A stretch of DNA of 6,331 bases from an uncultured delta proteobacterium (GCA_903868375.1 CAIPVD010000129.1:1-6331), one strand, 5' to 3'. Positions 1 through 5,760 are shown, counted from the first letter of the stretch. Made by a program: numbers and translations. The notes: generated by a model from the letters alone, not told the origin.

Positions 1-148
1 ATATGATCTTGTTGTTCTTGATGTGCTCTAAATAATGATACGAAAGGGCAATCGCCACCGCAAAAATGATGATGGCGTAGATCTTCGTGCGGCTTATGGA
101 TCTTAGATATTGCAGGTTGCAATAAGTTGTGAAGAATTTTTTGAACAT
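1..148 (-). CDS. N-terminus of an inner-membrane-anchored protein, probably a periplasmic adaptor (membrane fusion protein); cut by window edge
   Basis: The reading frame opens at ATG 148-146, one base after the TAA of the TolC-like gene, and runs open for 49 codons off the left edge. A GAGG about 11 bases upstream, inside the end of the TolC-like gene, could serve as ribosome binding site. The visible protein starts MFKKFFTTYC, has a basic N-terminal stretch (KK at 3-4, R21, R25, K27), then one hydrophobic segment at about residues 28-40 (IYAIIIFAVAIAL), followed by a polar, lysine-rich stretch. This is the topology of a signal-anchored inner-membrane protein with a periplasmic body. Genes directly after a TolC-family gene very often encode the HlyD/AcrA-type adaptor, so that is my inference. 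No adaptor motif (barrel-sandwich or coiled-coil hairpin) is inside the visible part, so the family is unproven and another membrane protein is possible. Confidence 0.6.
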   Translation of the reverse strand, partial: MFKKFFTTYCNLQYLRSISRTKIYAIIIFAVAIALSYHYLEHIKNNKII

Positions 149-149
149 A

Positions 150-1610
150 TTATTTTGCCTCGTCCGATCGGCTAAGCAGTAGTTCCGGTTTTTCCTGTTC
201 CTGCGAAACTATCTTATATTCGGCGCCTATCGAATGTATCAGTTCTGCAAAATCGTTGTAGAAGCTCATCTGCGTTCTAATAAGCTGGGCCCGTGCGCTA
301 GCGAGCCGGCTTTGCGTTGTCATTAGCTCCACGATATCGGCTACGCCCGCCTTGTATCTTGCGCTAGAGGCCGCGAACGATTCGGTTGCACTTGCGAGTA
401 GCGCATTTGCCGAAGACAGTTTGTCTTTATCTGCCTTGAAATTATTGTAGGTCTTCCAGACGTCTTGAATGATCCCTTCTTCTTTCGCTTCGAGCGATTC
501 GACGGCAACCTTTAGCTGCGCCTTTGCGCTGCGAAGCTTGCTTGTGAGCGAGAAACCCTGGAAGATCGGGATTTGCAACGTTACTCCGCCGTAATAAGCT
601 TGCGTCCCGAAGTCCCTGTTCCGCACCCAAAGATAATTTCCCGTGCCGACAATCTGCGGGTACAGTGCGGCGCGCGCTTGTTTAATGGCTTCTTCCTTCT
701 GGCGGACGTTGGCTATTGCGGAATTCAGGTCGGCCCTGTTCTTTCGCGCGGCCTCTATTAAAGGATCGACGCTTTCGTCCATTAATTTGTAAGGGATATT
801 GAACATCTCATCGACTGTGTCGTAACTGGTGTTCGAAGGCCAGCCGGCGACGGTTGCGAGCTTGCCGCGCGCTATTTCTACGTCGCCTTTGGAGCTGGCA
901 AGATTATAAACGGCCTGCTGTTCGTCCGACCTTGCCTGTAATACGTCGGAGACGGTTGCAACTCCCGCCATGCGCCTTTGCTCCGCCGCTTCTAAACTTG
1001 TGTTCGATTCTTTTAAGCTCGCTTCATTCGCATGAACGAGCGCTTTTTTGCCGACGAAATCGTAGTACGCCTGCGAAATATCGCGTAACAGGTCTTGGAT
1101 CGCCTGATTGTGGTCTAAGTTCGCGCCGATAAGCGCCTGCTTCGCCTGCTTAACGGATGCGCTTCTTCCGCCGAAGTCGAACAGGAGATAGTTAAGGACT
1201 AGTCCTGCATCGACGAAAGATCTTCCGCCAAGCGTTGCCGGTATCTTTCCGGCCTCGCCATCGGCCTGGCCGTTGAGCGAAGGATAATAAGCGCCCCTTG
1301 CAGTTGCCCAATCGGCAGCTTTAGATAACGCCTGCGCCCAGGCATATACGGTAGAAGGATTGTTCTTGAACGCGGTATCGACCAACTGTGGAAGCGTAAA
1401 TTTCTTAGCGGTATCTTTATATTCAGGCGGAACGACCGGAAGCTCTATTCTGTTCTTGAGCTTTGGCTGCTCGACCTGCATTTTGTAAGGCGTTGCGGGG
1501 TCGGGAGAGACGTACTTCTGCGGATTAAGCTCCGGTGCCGCATGCGCCAGGCCCAAAGTGAAAGTTGTGAACAATAATGCTATCGATAAGCGGAGATCCC
1601 ATCCACCCAT
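150..1610 (-). CDS. TolC-family outer-membrane channel protein
   Basis: Encodes a TolC/OEP-family protein, the trimeric outer-membrane exit duct of tripartite efflux pumps and type I secretion systems. From ATG 1610 it is 486 residues. A Sec signal peptide is clear: n-region MGGWDLR, hydrophobic core about residues 8-22, likely cleavage after AHA (24). No cysteine follows, so it is not a lipoprotein. The two-fold internal repeat of the family is visible: ARGAYYPSLNG (104-114) matches ARAALYPQIVG (312-322), the strand region with LLFDFGGR (142-149) matches the one with IPIFQGF (347-353), and RRMAGVATVSDVLQ (212-225) matches RYKAGVADIVELM (418-430). A TTG at 1646 would add 12 residues (MWFTEKCAINLR) ahead of the signal peptide. 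Neither start has a convincing Shine-Dalgarno; ATG 1610 is preferred because it gives a standard 24-residue signal. The gene lies downstream of yggT (stop 1654) and one base before the putative adaptor gene. Family call is firm; substrate is unknown. Confidence 0.93.
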   Translation of the reverse strand: MGGWDLRLSIALLFTTFTLGLAHAAPELNPQKYVSPDPATPYKMQVEQPKLKNRIELPVVPPEYKDTAKKFTLPQLVDTAFKNNPSTVYAWAQALSKAADWATARGAYYPSLNGQADGEAGKIPATLGGRSFVDAGLVLNYLLFDFGGRSASVKQAKQALIGANLDHNQAIQDLLRDISQAYYDFVGKKALVHANEASLKESNTSLEAAEQRRMAGVATVSDVLQARSDEQQAVYNLASSKGDVEIARGKLATVAGWPSNTSYDTVDEMFNIPYKLMDESVDPLIEAARKNRADLNSAIANVRQKEEAIKQARAALYPQIVGTGNYLWVRNRDFGTQAYYGGVTLQIPIFQGFSLTSKLRSAKAQLKVAVESLEAKEEGIIQDVWKTYNNFKADKDKLSSANALLASATESFAASSARYKAGVADIVELMTTQSRLASARAQLIRTQMSFYNDFAELIHSIGAEYKIVSQEQEKPELLLSRSDEAK

Positions 1611-1653
1611 GCGCAGATTTATCGCACACTTTTCCGTAAACCACAAACCATTT

Positions 1654-1965
1654 TCATTTTATAAGCATTGCGCGGCCTAGGTCGAATAGAAAATTTACTA
1701 GGATCGTGTCTATAAGTATCAGCACGACGAGGGTTACGATTGGAGTAAAATCGAGGCCGGTGCGGAAAAGGCGCTGGGGCACAAGCCTGCGGGTAAAGTT
1801 GAAGACCGGTTCGGTGAGCTGGCGAACGACCTTAACTATCGGGTTGTACGGATCGGCGTTGACCCACGATATTAGGACCGACGCGGCGATGATGAACGTG
1901 TAAAGATTGATGACGAGGCCGATGATGCGGGCAATTGCCAAAACTAGATAACCAAGTCCATGCAT
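1654..1965 (-). CDS. yggT: YggT family small integral membrane protein
   Basis: A 103-residue inner-membrane protein of the YggT family (YlmG in Gram-positives and plastids), whose exact role is unsettled; it has been linked to osmotic tolerance, cell division and membrane-complex assembly. Hydrophobic segments lie at about residues 5-33 and 73-95. Between them sits the family hallmark: SWVNADPYNPIVK (33-45), LTEPVFN (50-56), RRLVP (59-63), then GLDFTPIV (70-77). The start is ATG 1965, because GGAGG at 1978-1974 sits eight bases upstream. A longer frame opening with TTG at 1980 would add MEVDN but would consume this ribosome binding site. The stop of yggS (TAA ending at 1967) is one base before the ATG, so translation is probably coupled. 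The yggS-yggT neighbourhood is widely conserved in bacteria and supports the call. Confidence 0.93.
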   Translation of the reverse strand: MHGLGYLVLAIARIIGLVINLYTFIIAASVLISWVNADPYNPIVKVVRQLTEPVFNFTRRLVPQRLFRTGLDFTPIVTLVVLILIDTILVNFLFDLGRAMLIK

Positions 1966-1966
1966 A

Positions 1967-2647
1967 TTATCTACCTCCAAATATTGCAGAGCCTACTCTT
2001 ACCATCGTGGCGCCTTCTTCTATTGCCACTTCGAAGTCCTGCGTCATGCCCATTGAAAGCTCTGTTAACTTTTCCGTGTAGATATTACGCGAATTTATCT
2101 CATCAAGCAAACTTTTTAGTTTCTTAAAATATGGGCGGCTGGTTTCTGCGTTGTCGGAGATAGGCGGCATGCACATTAGCCCTTTCAGGGCTAGTTGATG
2201 AGTTTTGGAAAAGGCTTCAACCAGTTCGAATATGTTTTCTGGCGATATTCCGGATTTGGATCCTTCGCCGGCGATATTCACCTCGATGAGGCAGTTGATC
2301 GGAGCGGTGGCTTTTTTATTTATTTCATCCAATAACTCCACCGAATCGACCGTGTGGATCCATGTAGCAACTGGCAGCACGTATTTAAGTTTGTTCTTTT
2401 GTAAATGGCCGATAAAGTGCCACTCTAGTTCGTGAGATATCAAAAGCTCTTTGGATTTATCCCGCAGCTCTTGGGCGTAATTCTCGCCGAAAGAAAATTG
2501 CCCAGCCTCTACCGCTTCCAAGATATCTGCGGCAGGTTTTGTCTTCGAAACGGCGATAAGTCTAACCGCCAAAGGGTCTCTGCCGCATCTTTTTGCCGCG
2601 GTCGCTATTTTTTTGCGAACGACAGTCAAATTTTGAGCAATTGTCAT
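1967..2647 (-). CDS. yggS: YggS/PLPBP family pyridoxal 5'-phosphate homeostasis protein
   Basis: A 226-residue cytosolic PLP-binding protein of the alanine-racemase-N fold (YggS, YlmE, PROSC/PLPBP). The family has no established catalytic activity; it binds PLP and keeps vitamin B6 and amino/keto acid pools balanced. The PLP Schiff-base lysine is K35 in AVSKTKP (32-38). Other family signatures in order are FGENYAQEL (53-61), WHFIGHLQKNK (76-86), LIEVNIAGEGSKSGI (120-134), LKGLMCMPP (154-162), LSMGMTQDFEVAI (197-209, contacts the phosphate region) and VRVGSAIFG (216-224). Length is typical of the family. The start at ATG 2647 fits the family N-terminus (MTIAQNLTVVRKKI), and AAGG at 2660-2657 may act as a weak ribosome binding site. 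It is the first gene of the leftward cluster and its end carries the yggT ribosome binding site. Identification is secure. Confidence 0.97.
   Translation of the reverse strand: MTIAQNLTVVRKKIATAAKRCGRDPLAVRLIAVSKTKPAADILEAVEAGQFSFGENYAQELRDKSKELLISHELEWHFIGHLQKNKLKYVLPVATWIHTVDSVELLDEINKKATAPINCLIEVNIAGEGSKSGISPENIFELVEAFSKTHQLALKGLMCMPPISDNAETSRPYFKKLKSLLDEINSRNIYTEKLTELSMGMTQDFEVAIEEGATMVRVGSAIFGGR
1974..1978 (-). promoter_or_regulatory. Ribosome binding site of yggT, inside the 3' end of yggS
   Basis: A perfect GGAGG (reading 1978 to 1974 on the minus strand) lies eight bases before ATG 1965. It is made of the glycine codons GGA GGT near the end of yggS (the GG of the terminal IFGGR). It decides the yggT start in favour of ATG 1965 over the in-frame TTG at 1980. 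Confidence 0.88.
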
Positions 2648-2657
2648 GATCTGAAGC

Positions 2658-2684
2658 CTTAAATTATTGCAAACTCCTTGTCAA
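2658..2684 (-). promoter_or_regulatory. Possible leftward promoter for yggS operon (-35 TTGACA)
   Basis: A perfect -35 hexamer TTGACA reads 2684 to 2679 on the minus strand, 32 bases before the yggS ATG. The best -10 candidate at a tolerable distance is TTTAAG (2663-2658, four of six matches, spacer 15). A better spacer of 17 gives only TAAGGC. The -35 is strong but the -10 is weak, so this is tentative. It overlaps the -35 of the rightward promoter. Confidence 0.35.
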
Positions 2685-2706
2685 CTTTACTGTTTTCCGC
2701 TATAAA
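2678..2706 (+). promoter_or_regulatory. Sigma70-type promoter for the lipoprotein-mla operon
   Basis: The -35 TTGTCA (2678-2683, five of six consensus) and the -10 TATAAA (2701-2706, five of six) are separated by exactly 17 bases. Transcription would be expected to start at about 2712-2714, immediately before the lipoprotein ATG at 2715. A TAA in the lipoprotein's own frame lies inside the -10 (2703-2705), so the gene cannot start upstream of it. The implied transcript has essentially no 5' leader. Position, spacing and match quality make this the best promoter in the window. Confidence 0.7.
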
Positions 2707-2714
2707 TCGAACCT

Positions 2715-3239
2715 ATGAGAAAGACTAGCGTTTTTTGGGGGATCGTTAGTTTGGTTTTCCTCTTTTCCGCGTGCCTTCATGGGCGCCATACGGTTTCGGT
2801 GATGGGCTATCGCAACCAAATGGTATTCCTTAAGAAGAACCTCTATTATCACGTAGGCAAATTGCCGGCGGATTGGCACGATTTCTATTCCAAGGCGAAG
2901 GTGGTATCTTTTCATAACGACAAACTTGGCGCTACGATCTCGACAGATGCCTTTTGCGGGTCAGGGTTCGAAGACCTGCCGCTTCGTACGCTTACCGGCC
3001 AATATTTTGCGGGGATCGCGAAACGCAAGGTCGTGAAAGAAACCGAATTCAAGCTGGCCGACAGAGGCGCGCTTCGAACCATATCTACCGGCGAGACCGA
3101 CGGCGTTGCTCTTAAGTTCGATTCCGTCGTGGTGAAAAAGAACGATTGCACGATAGACTTCGTCTACATAGCTCCGCCTGCAAATTACGACGCCGGCGCC
3201 AGCGACTTTGAAACGTTTTACAACGGATTTAAATTTTAA
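2715..3239 (+). CDS. Unrecognised small lipoprotein, first gene of an Mla-type operon
   Basis: A 174-residue protein whose family I do not recognise. Residues 1-20 form a lipoprotein signal: MRK, hydrophobic core SVFWGIVSLVFLF, then lipobox FSAC with the lipidated cysteine at 20, so it should be membrane-anchored and periplasm-facing. Residue +2 is leucine, not aspartate, which by the E. coli rule favours the outer membrane. The mature part has two cysteines, C81 (DAFCGSGF) and C145 (KKNDCTIDF), which could form a disulfide. From about residue 62 alternating hydrophobic segments (VVSFHNDKLGATIST, VALKFDSVVV, TIDFVYIAPP) and a terminal FETFYNGFKF suggest an alpha/beta domain, loosely like PsbP/Mog1-type proteins; that is a guess. 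The start is fixed by an in-frame stop ten bases upstream and by the signal peptide. It ends three bases before the MlaE-like permease, so a role in lipid transport is likely by context. It does not look like the PqiC-type auxiliary lipoproteins. Confidence 0.85.
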   Translation: MRKTSVFWGIVSLVFLFSACLHGRHTVSVMGYRNQMVFLKKNLYYHVGKLPADWHDFYSKAKVVSFHNDKLGATISTDAFCGSGFEDLPLRTLTGQYFAGIAKRKVVKETEFKLADRGALRTISTGETDGVALKFDSVVVKKNDCTIDFVYIAPPANYDAGASDFETFYNGFKF

Positions 3240-3242
3240 CAG

Positions 3243-4028
3243 ATGCCAGTTCGAAAGACATTTTTGGCCATTGGTCACCGGTTCACTAACTTCGCGTTCT
3301 ACGTTGGCGGAATCGTTTCGCTCATGGGGCGTACCTTTGTGGCGCTCTTCCGCTACAAATTCGATTTTAACGAACTGATCCGTCAGATATGGATGGTAGG
3401 GAACAAATCTCTCTCCATCGTCGCTCTCATAGCGATATTCACCGGCATGGTCTTCGCGCTACAATTTTCGGTGGGGCTGGGGCGTTTCGGGCTTAAGATG
3501 TACATAGGCCAGGTAATAGGCGTCGCCATTGTGCGCGAACTGGCGCCTGTGCTTACGTCGCTTATGGTCGCGGCGCGCGTTGGAAGCGGTATCGCGGCCG
3601 AACTTGGTTCGATGGTCGTGACGGAACAGGTGCTGGCGATAGAAGCGCTTGGCGCAAATCCTGTCGCAAAGCTCGTTGCGCCGCGAGTCGTTGCCTGCGT
3701 TATCTCAACTCCCATCCTTTCGCTGATAGCGATCGCGCTGGGAATTCTAGGCGGCATGTTCATAACGGTCATGGAGGCGGGAGTATCCTATCGTTATTAC
3801 ATGGATCAGATATGGCGTTCGTTAGTTATTTCGGACATTACGTCTGGTGTGGGCAAGTCGTTCTTCTTCGGCTTTTTTATTGCGATCATTGCTTGTTATC
3901 AGGGACTTAACACTACTGGCGGAACGGAAGGGGTTGGCCAATCGACCACAAGAGCGGTCGTTTATTCGTCGATATTCATATTCATCGCCGACTTTTTCCT
4001 GACGAAGATATTTATATTGTTTAGCTGA
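3243..4028 (+). CDS. mlaE: MlaE-family lipid ABC transporter permease
   Basis: A 261-residue inner-membrane permease of the MlaE (YrbE) family, which with an MlaF ATPase and a hexameric MlaD ring moves phospholipids between the inner membrane and the periplasm. Family signatures are clear: FTGMVFALQ (66-74), VRELAPVLTSLMVAARVGSGIAAELG (97-122, a cytoplasmic coupling region), TEQVLAIEALGANPVAKLVAPRV (127-149), and near the C-terminus GLNTTGGTEGVGQSTTRAVV (221-240). Several hydrophobic segments are visible, at about residues 57-75, 92-112, 150-175, 207-219 and 240-260, with an amphipathic N-terminal part. Length matches the family (about 260). There is no Shine-Dalgarno before the ATG; it lies three bases after the lipoprotein stop, so translation by re-initiation is likely. 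It is followed two bases later by the ATPase gene. Confidence 0.96.
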   Translation: MPVRKTFLAIGHRFTNFAFYVGGIVSLMGRTFVALFRYKFDFNELIRQIWMVGNKSLSIVALIAIFTGMVFALQFSVGLGRFGLKMYIGQVIGVAIVRELAPVLTSLMVAARVGSGIAAELGSMVVTEQVLAIEALGANPVAKLVAPRVVACVISTPILSLIAIALGILGGMFITVMEAGVSYRYYMDQIWRSLVISDITSGVGKSFFFGFFIAIIACYQGLNTTGGTEGVGQSTTRAVVYSSIFIFIADFFLTKIFILFS

Positions 4029-4030
4029 AA

Positions 4031-4780
4031 ATGATGCCGATAATTTCATTCAAAGATCTCTGCAAGAACTTTGGCGATAACAAAGTCCTAGATGGGCTAT
4101 CGCTCGATATCAACGAAGGCGAAACTATAACGATCATCGGCGGTAGCGGTAGCGGTAAGAGCGTGTTACTAAAGCTTTTGCTCGGCGTTCTTCAGCCGGA
4201 TTCCGGGCAGATCCTGTTCAGGGGCGAAGATATAACCCTAATGGACGAGCATCAGCTTGTAGAAATTCGCCGTCAGATAGGAATGCTATTTCAGGGCGCG
4301 GCGCTTTTCGATTCGCTTCCGGTCTCTGAAAACGTTGCTTATCCAATTAGGGAACATTTCACGTATTCGGAGGCGAAGATCCGCTCTATCGTGGAAGAAA
4401 AATTGCGGCTGGTTGGCCTGCTTGAATCTATCAAGATGATGCCTTCGGACTTGTCCGGTGGTATGAAGAAGCGCGTAGGCCTTGCGCGTGCGATAGCGAC
4501 CGACCCGGCGGTGATTTTGTACGATGAACCGACGACCGGTTTGGATCCCGCGAATACGATGCGGATAAATAGATTGATACGCGAGTTACAACGAAAGCTA
4601 CACGTTACGTCGATAGTTGTTACGCACGATATGGGATCGGCTTTTTTGGTTTCGGATCGGCTCGCGATGTTGTATAATAAGCGCATCGAATTCGTTGGAA
4701 CGCCTGAAGAGGCGAAGAAATCTACAAATACTGTTGTGCAACATTTTATTCAGGGGTATATTGGCGAGGAAAGTAGCTAA
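4031..4780 (+). CDS. mlaF: MlaF-type ABC transporter ATP-binding protein
   Basis: A 249-residue cytoplasmic ABC ATPase that powers the MlaE permease. All nucleotide-binding motifs are intact: Walker A GGSGSGKS (37-44, K43), Q-loop Q88 in MLFQGAALFDSL (a variant typical of MlaF), signature LSGGMKKRVGLARA (141-154), Walker B VILYDEP (161-167, catalytic E166), D-loop GLDP (170-173) and switch histidine H199 in VVTHDM. The C-terminus stops shortly after VVQHFIQGYIG (235-245), without the longer tail that E. coli MlaF uses to contact its partner subunit and MlaB. The start has two adjacent ATG codons (4031 and 4034) and no Shine-Dalgarno; the gap from mlaE is two bases, which points to translational coupling. 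The next gene encodes the MCE protein. Confidence 0.96.
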   Translation: MMPIISFKDLCKNFGDNKVLDGLSLDINEGETITIIGGSGSGKSVLLKLLLGVLQPDSGQILFRGEDITLMDEHQLVEIRRQIGMLFQGAALFDSLPVSENVAYPIREHFTYSEAKIRSIVEEKLRLVGLLESIKMMPSDLSGGMKKRVGLARAIATDPAVILYDEPTTGLDPANTMRINRLIRELQRKLHVTSIVVTHDMGSAFLVSDRLAMLYNKRIEFVGTPEEAKKSTNTVVQHFIQGYIGEESS

Positions 4781-4792
4781 ATTTATGAGTTT

Positions 4793-4800
4793 GGGAGAGG
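4793..4800 (+). promoter_or_regulatory. Ribosome binding site of the MCE gene
   Basis: GGGAGAGG lies seven bases before ATG 4808 in the 27-base gap after mlaF. It is a purine-rich Shine-Dalgarno and supports the chosen MCE start. It contrasts with the three upstream genes, which lack one. Confidence 0.7.
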
Positions 4801-4807
4801 GAAAAAG

Positions 4808-5734
4808 ATGCTAGCGAAGGAAAAAACTCAAATTAAGGTTGGGATATTCGTTTTTGCCGGCTTGCTTCTCGCCATGTACGTTATTTTTATGCTTGGCGGA
4901 GAAAAACAGCTCTTTGAAAGGCAATATTCTCTTGTCACGAAGTTCAAGGACATTAGCGGGCTACGCGTTGGAGCGCCCGTTCAACTTGCAGGCCTTAAGG
5001 TCGGTTACGTCAGTAAGATCACGTTCTCTACAGAGCTTGCAAATAAAGACGTAGAGCTAATGCTTAAGATCAATAAAAAGTTCCAGGACAGGGTAAGGAA
5101 AGATTCGCAAGCGGCCATCAATACGCAAGGGCTATTAGGCGATAAGTTCGTCTTTATAAGCGTTGGCAGCGAAGCCGAACCGATACTAGGCGACGGCGAA
5201 TATTTGGAAGGCAAAGAAACGGTCAGTATTTATAACATGGCCGAGAAGAGCGGCGAAATAATGGAGAACGTGCGCGAGGCGTCTAAATCCGCCAAAAGGT
5301 TCTTCGAAGATATGTACACAAGCAAAGAGGACGTTCGGTCGGTGCTTCGTTCGATGAAATCGGTAATGAACGGCGCGGAAAAGGGCGAAAGCCTTATGCA
5401 CGCGTTGTTCTTCGATCCCAAAGGGAAAGACGTCGTTGCCGATATCGGAGCGAGCCTTAACATGCTGAAAGATATAATCGGCCGCGCGGATGAGGCGGAC
5501 AAGAAGAGCGGCGAGGTGAGCGGTGTCTTAAAGAACATGCGCGAGGCGTCTAAAGGTTTGGAAGAGATAGTTGATAAGGTAAACCGGGGCGAAGGAACGA
5601 TCGGCGCGCTTGTTTCAGACCCGTCGATATATAACGATATAAGATCTCTGCTCGGGCGCGCGAACAGGAGCAAACTTTTAAAGGCGGTAATTCGCTCTAC
5701 GATAGAGCAGAACGATAAGAACGTAGTTCAATAA
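4808..5734 (+). CDS. mlaD: MlaD-family MCE domain protein with long helical C-terminus
   Basis: A 308-residue inner-membrane-anchored MCE protein, the substrate-binding ring subunit of an Mla-type lipid transporter. Residues 1-10 are charged and cytoplasmic, 11-29 form a single membrane anchor (VGIFVFAGLLLAMYVIFML), and the MCE domain spans about 38-120: FKDISGLRVGAPVQLAGLKVG (46-66, the hallmark), then DSQAAINTQGLLGDKFVFISVG (99-120). Beyond about residue 145 comes a long charged region rich in lysine and glutamate, probably alpha-helical and partly coiled-coil, as in MlaD relatives that form tubes or needles. It contains a degenerate duplication: REASK at 156-160 and 245-249, and GES/GEG..AL..DP at 193-204 and 261-272. 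E. coli MlaD is much shorter (183 residues), lacking this tail. A good ribosome binding site fixes the start. It lies 27 bases after mlaF and 26 bases before prkA. Confidence 0.94.
   Translation: MLAKEKTQIKVGIFVFAGLLLAMYVIFMLGGEKQLFERQYSLVTKFKDISGLRVGAPVQLAGLKVGYVSKITFSTELANKDVELMLKINKKFQDRVRKDSQAAINTQGLLGDKFVFISVGSEAEPILGDGEYLEGKETVSIYNMAEKSGEIMENVREASKSAKRFFEDMYTSKEDVRSVLRSMKSVMNGAEKGESLMHALFFDPKGKDVVADIGASLNMLKDIIGRADEADKKSGEVSGVLKNMREASKGLEEIVDKVNRGEGTIGALVSDPSIYNDIRSLLGRANRSKLLKAVIRSTIEQNDKNVVQ
5265..5287 (+). repeat. Direct repeat copy 1 within the MCE gene (23 bases, one mismatch)
   Basis: The segment contains tgcgcgaggcgtctaaa (5271-5287), which recurs exactly at 5538-5554. Including flanks, 23 bases match with one difference. 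The offset of 267 bases is 89 codons, so the repeat is in frame and encodes N-V-REASK here. It marks an internal duplication of the MCE protein's C-terminal region. Confidence 0.75.
5532..5554 (+). repeat. Direct repeat copy 2 within the MCE gene (23 bases, one mismatch)
   Basis: Second copy of the repeat, encoding N-M-REASK. The 17-base core at 5538-5554 is identical to 5271-5287 despite codon freedom, suggesting either a fairly recent duplication or gene conversion between the two modules. Confidence 0.75.
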
Positions 5735-5748
5735 TAGTTCATCATACT

Positions 5749-5755
5749 AAGGAGG
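5749..5755 (+). promoter_or_regulatory. Strong ribosome binding site of prkA
   Basis: AAGGAGG, a perfect Shine-Dalgarno core, sits five bases before ATG 5761. It is the strongest plus-strand ribosome binding site seen here and fixes the prkA start. No promoter or terminator hairpin is evident in the 26-base gap after the MCE gene. Confidence 0.85.
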
Positions 5756-5760
5756 GTTTT

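Noticed and set aside
854..1132. Plus-strand open frame of 92 codons antisense to the TolC-like gene
   Set aside because: No ribosome binding site or recognisable domain, and it mirrors a strongly conserved gene on the other strand.
1619..1651. Minus-strand micro-ORF from ATG 1651 (MVCGLRKSVR) between yggT and the TolC-like gene
   Set aside because: Ten codons, no ribosome binding site, overlaps the TolC-like upstream frame; nothing supports it as a gene or leader peptide.
1966..1980. TTG at 1980 as the yggT start (adding MEVDN)
   Set aside because: The TTG and following bases form the GGAGG ribosome binding site for ATG 1965, which matches the family N-terminus and spacing.
2674..2679. AAGGAG on the minus strand upstream of yggS as a ribosome binding site
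   Set aside because: It is 26 bases from the yggS ATG, and no start codon lies at a usable distance; it overlaps the -35 element instead.
2961..3278. Minus-strand open frame of 105 codons antisense to the lipoprotein
   Set aside because: The plus strand has a promoter, signal peptide and operon context; the antisense frame has no signal of its own.
5230..5673. Minus-strand open frame of 147 codons antisense to the MCE gene
   Set aside because: Serine-rich low-complexity translation typical of a shadow of a helical Lys/Glu-rich coding region; no start signals.
5735..5760. Terminator between the MCE gene and prkA
   Set aside because: No inverted repeat with a T-run is visible in the 26-base gap.
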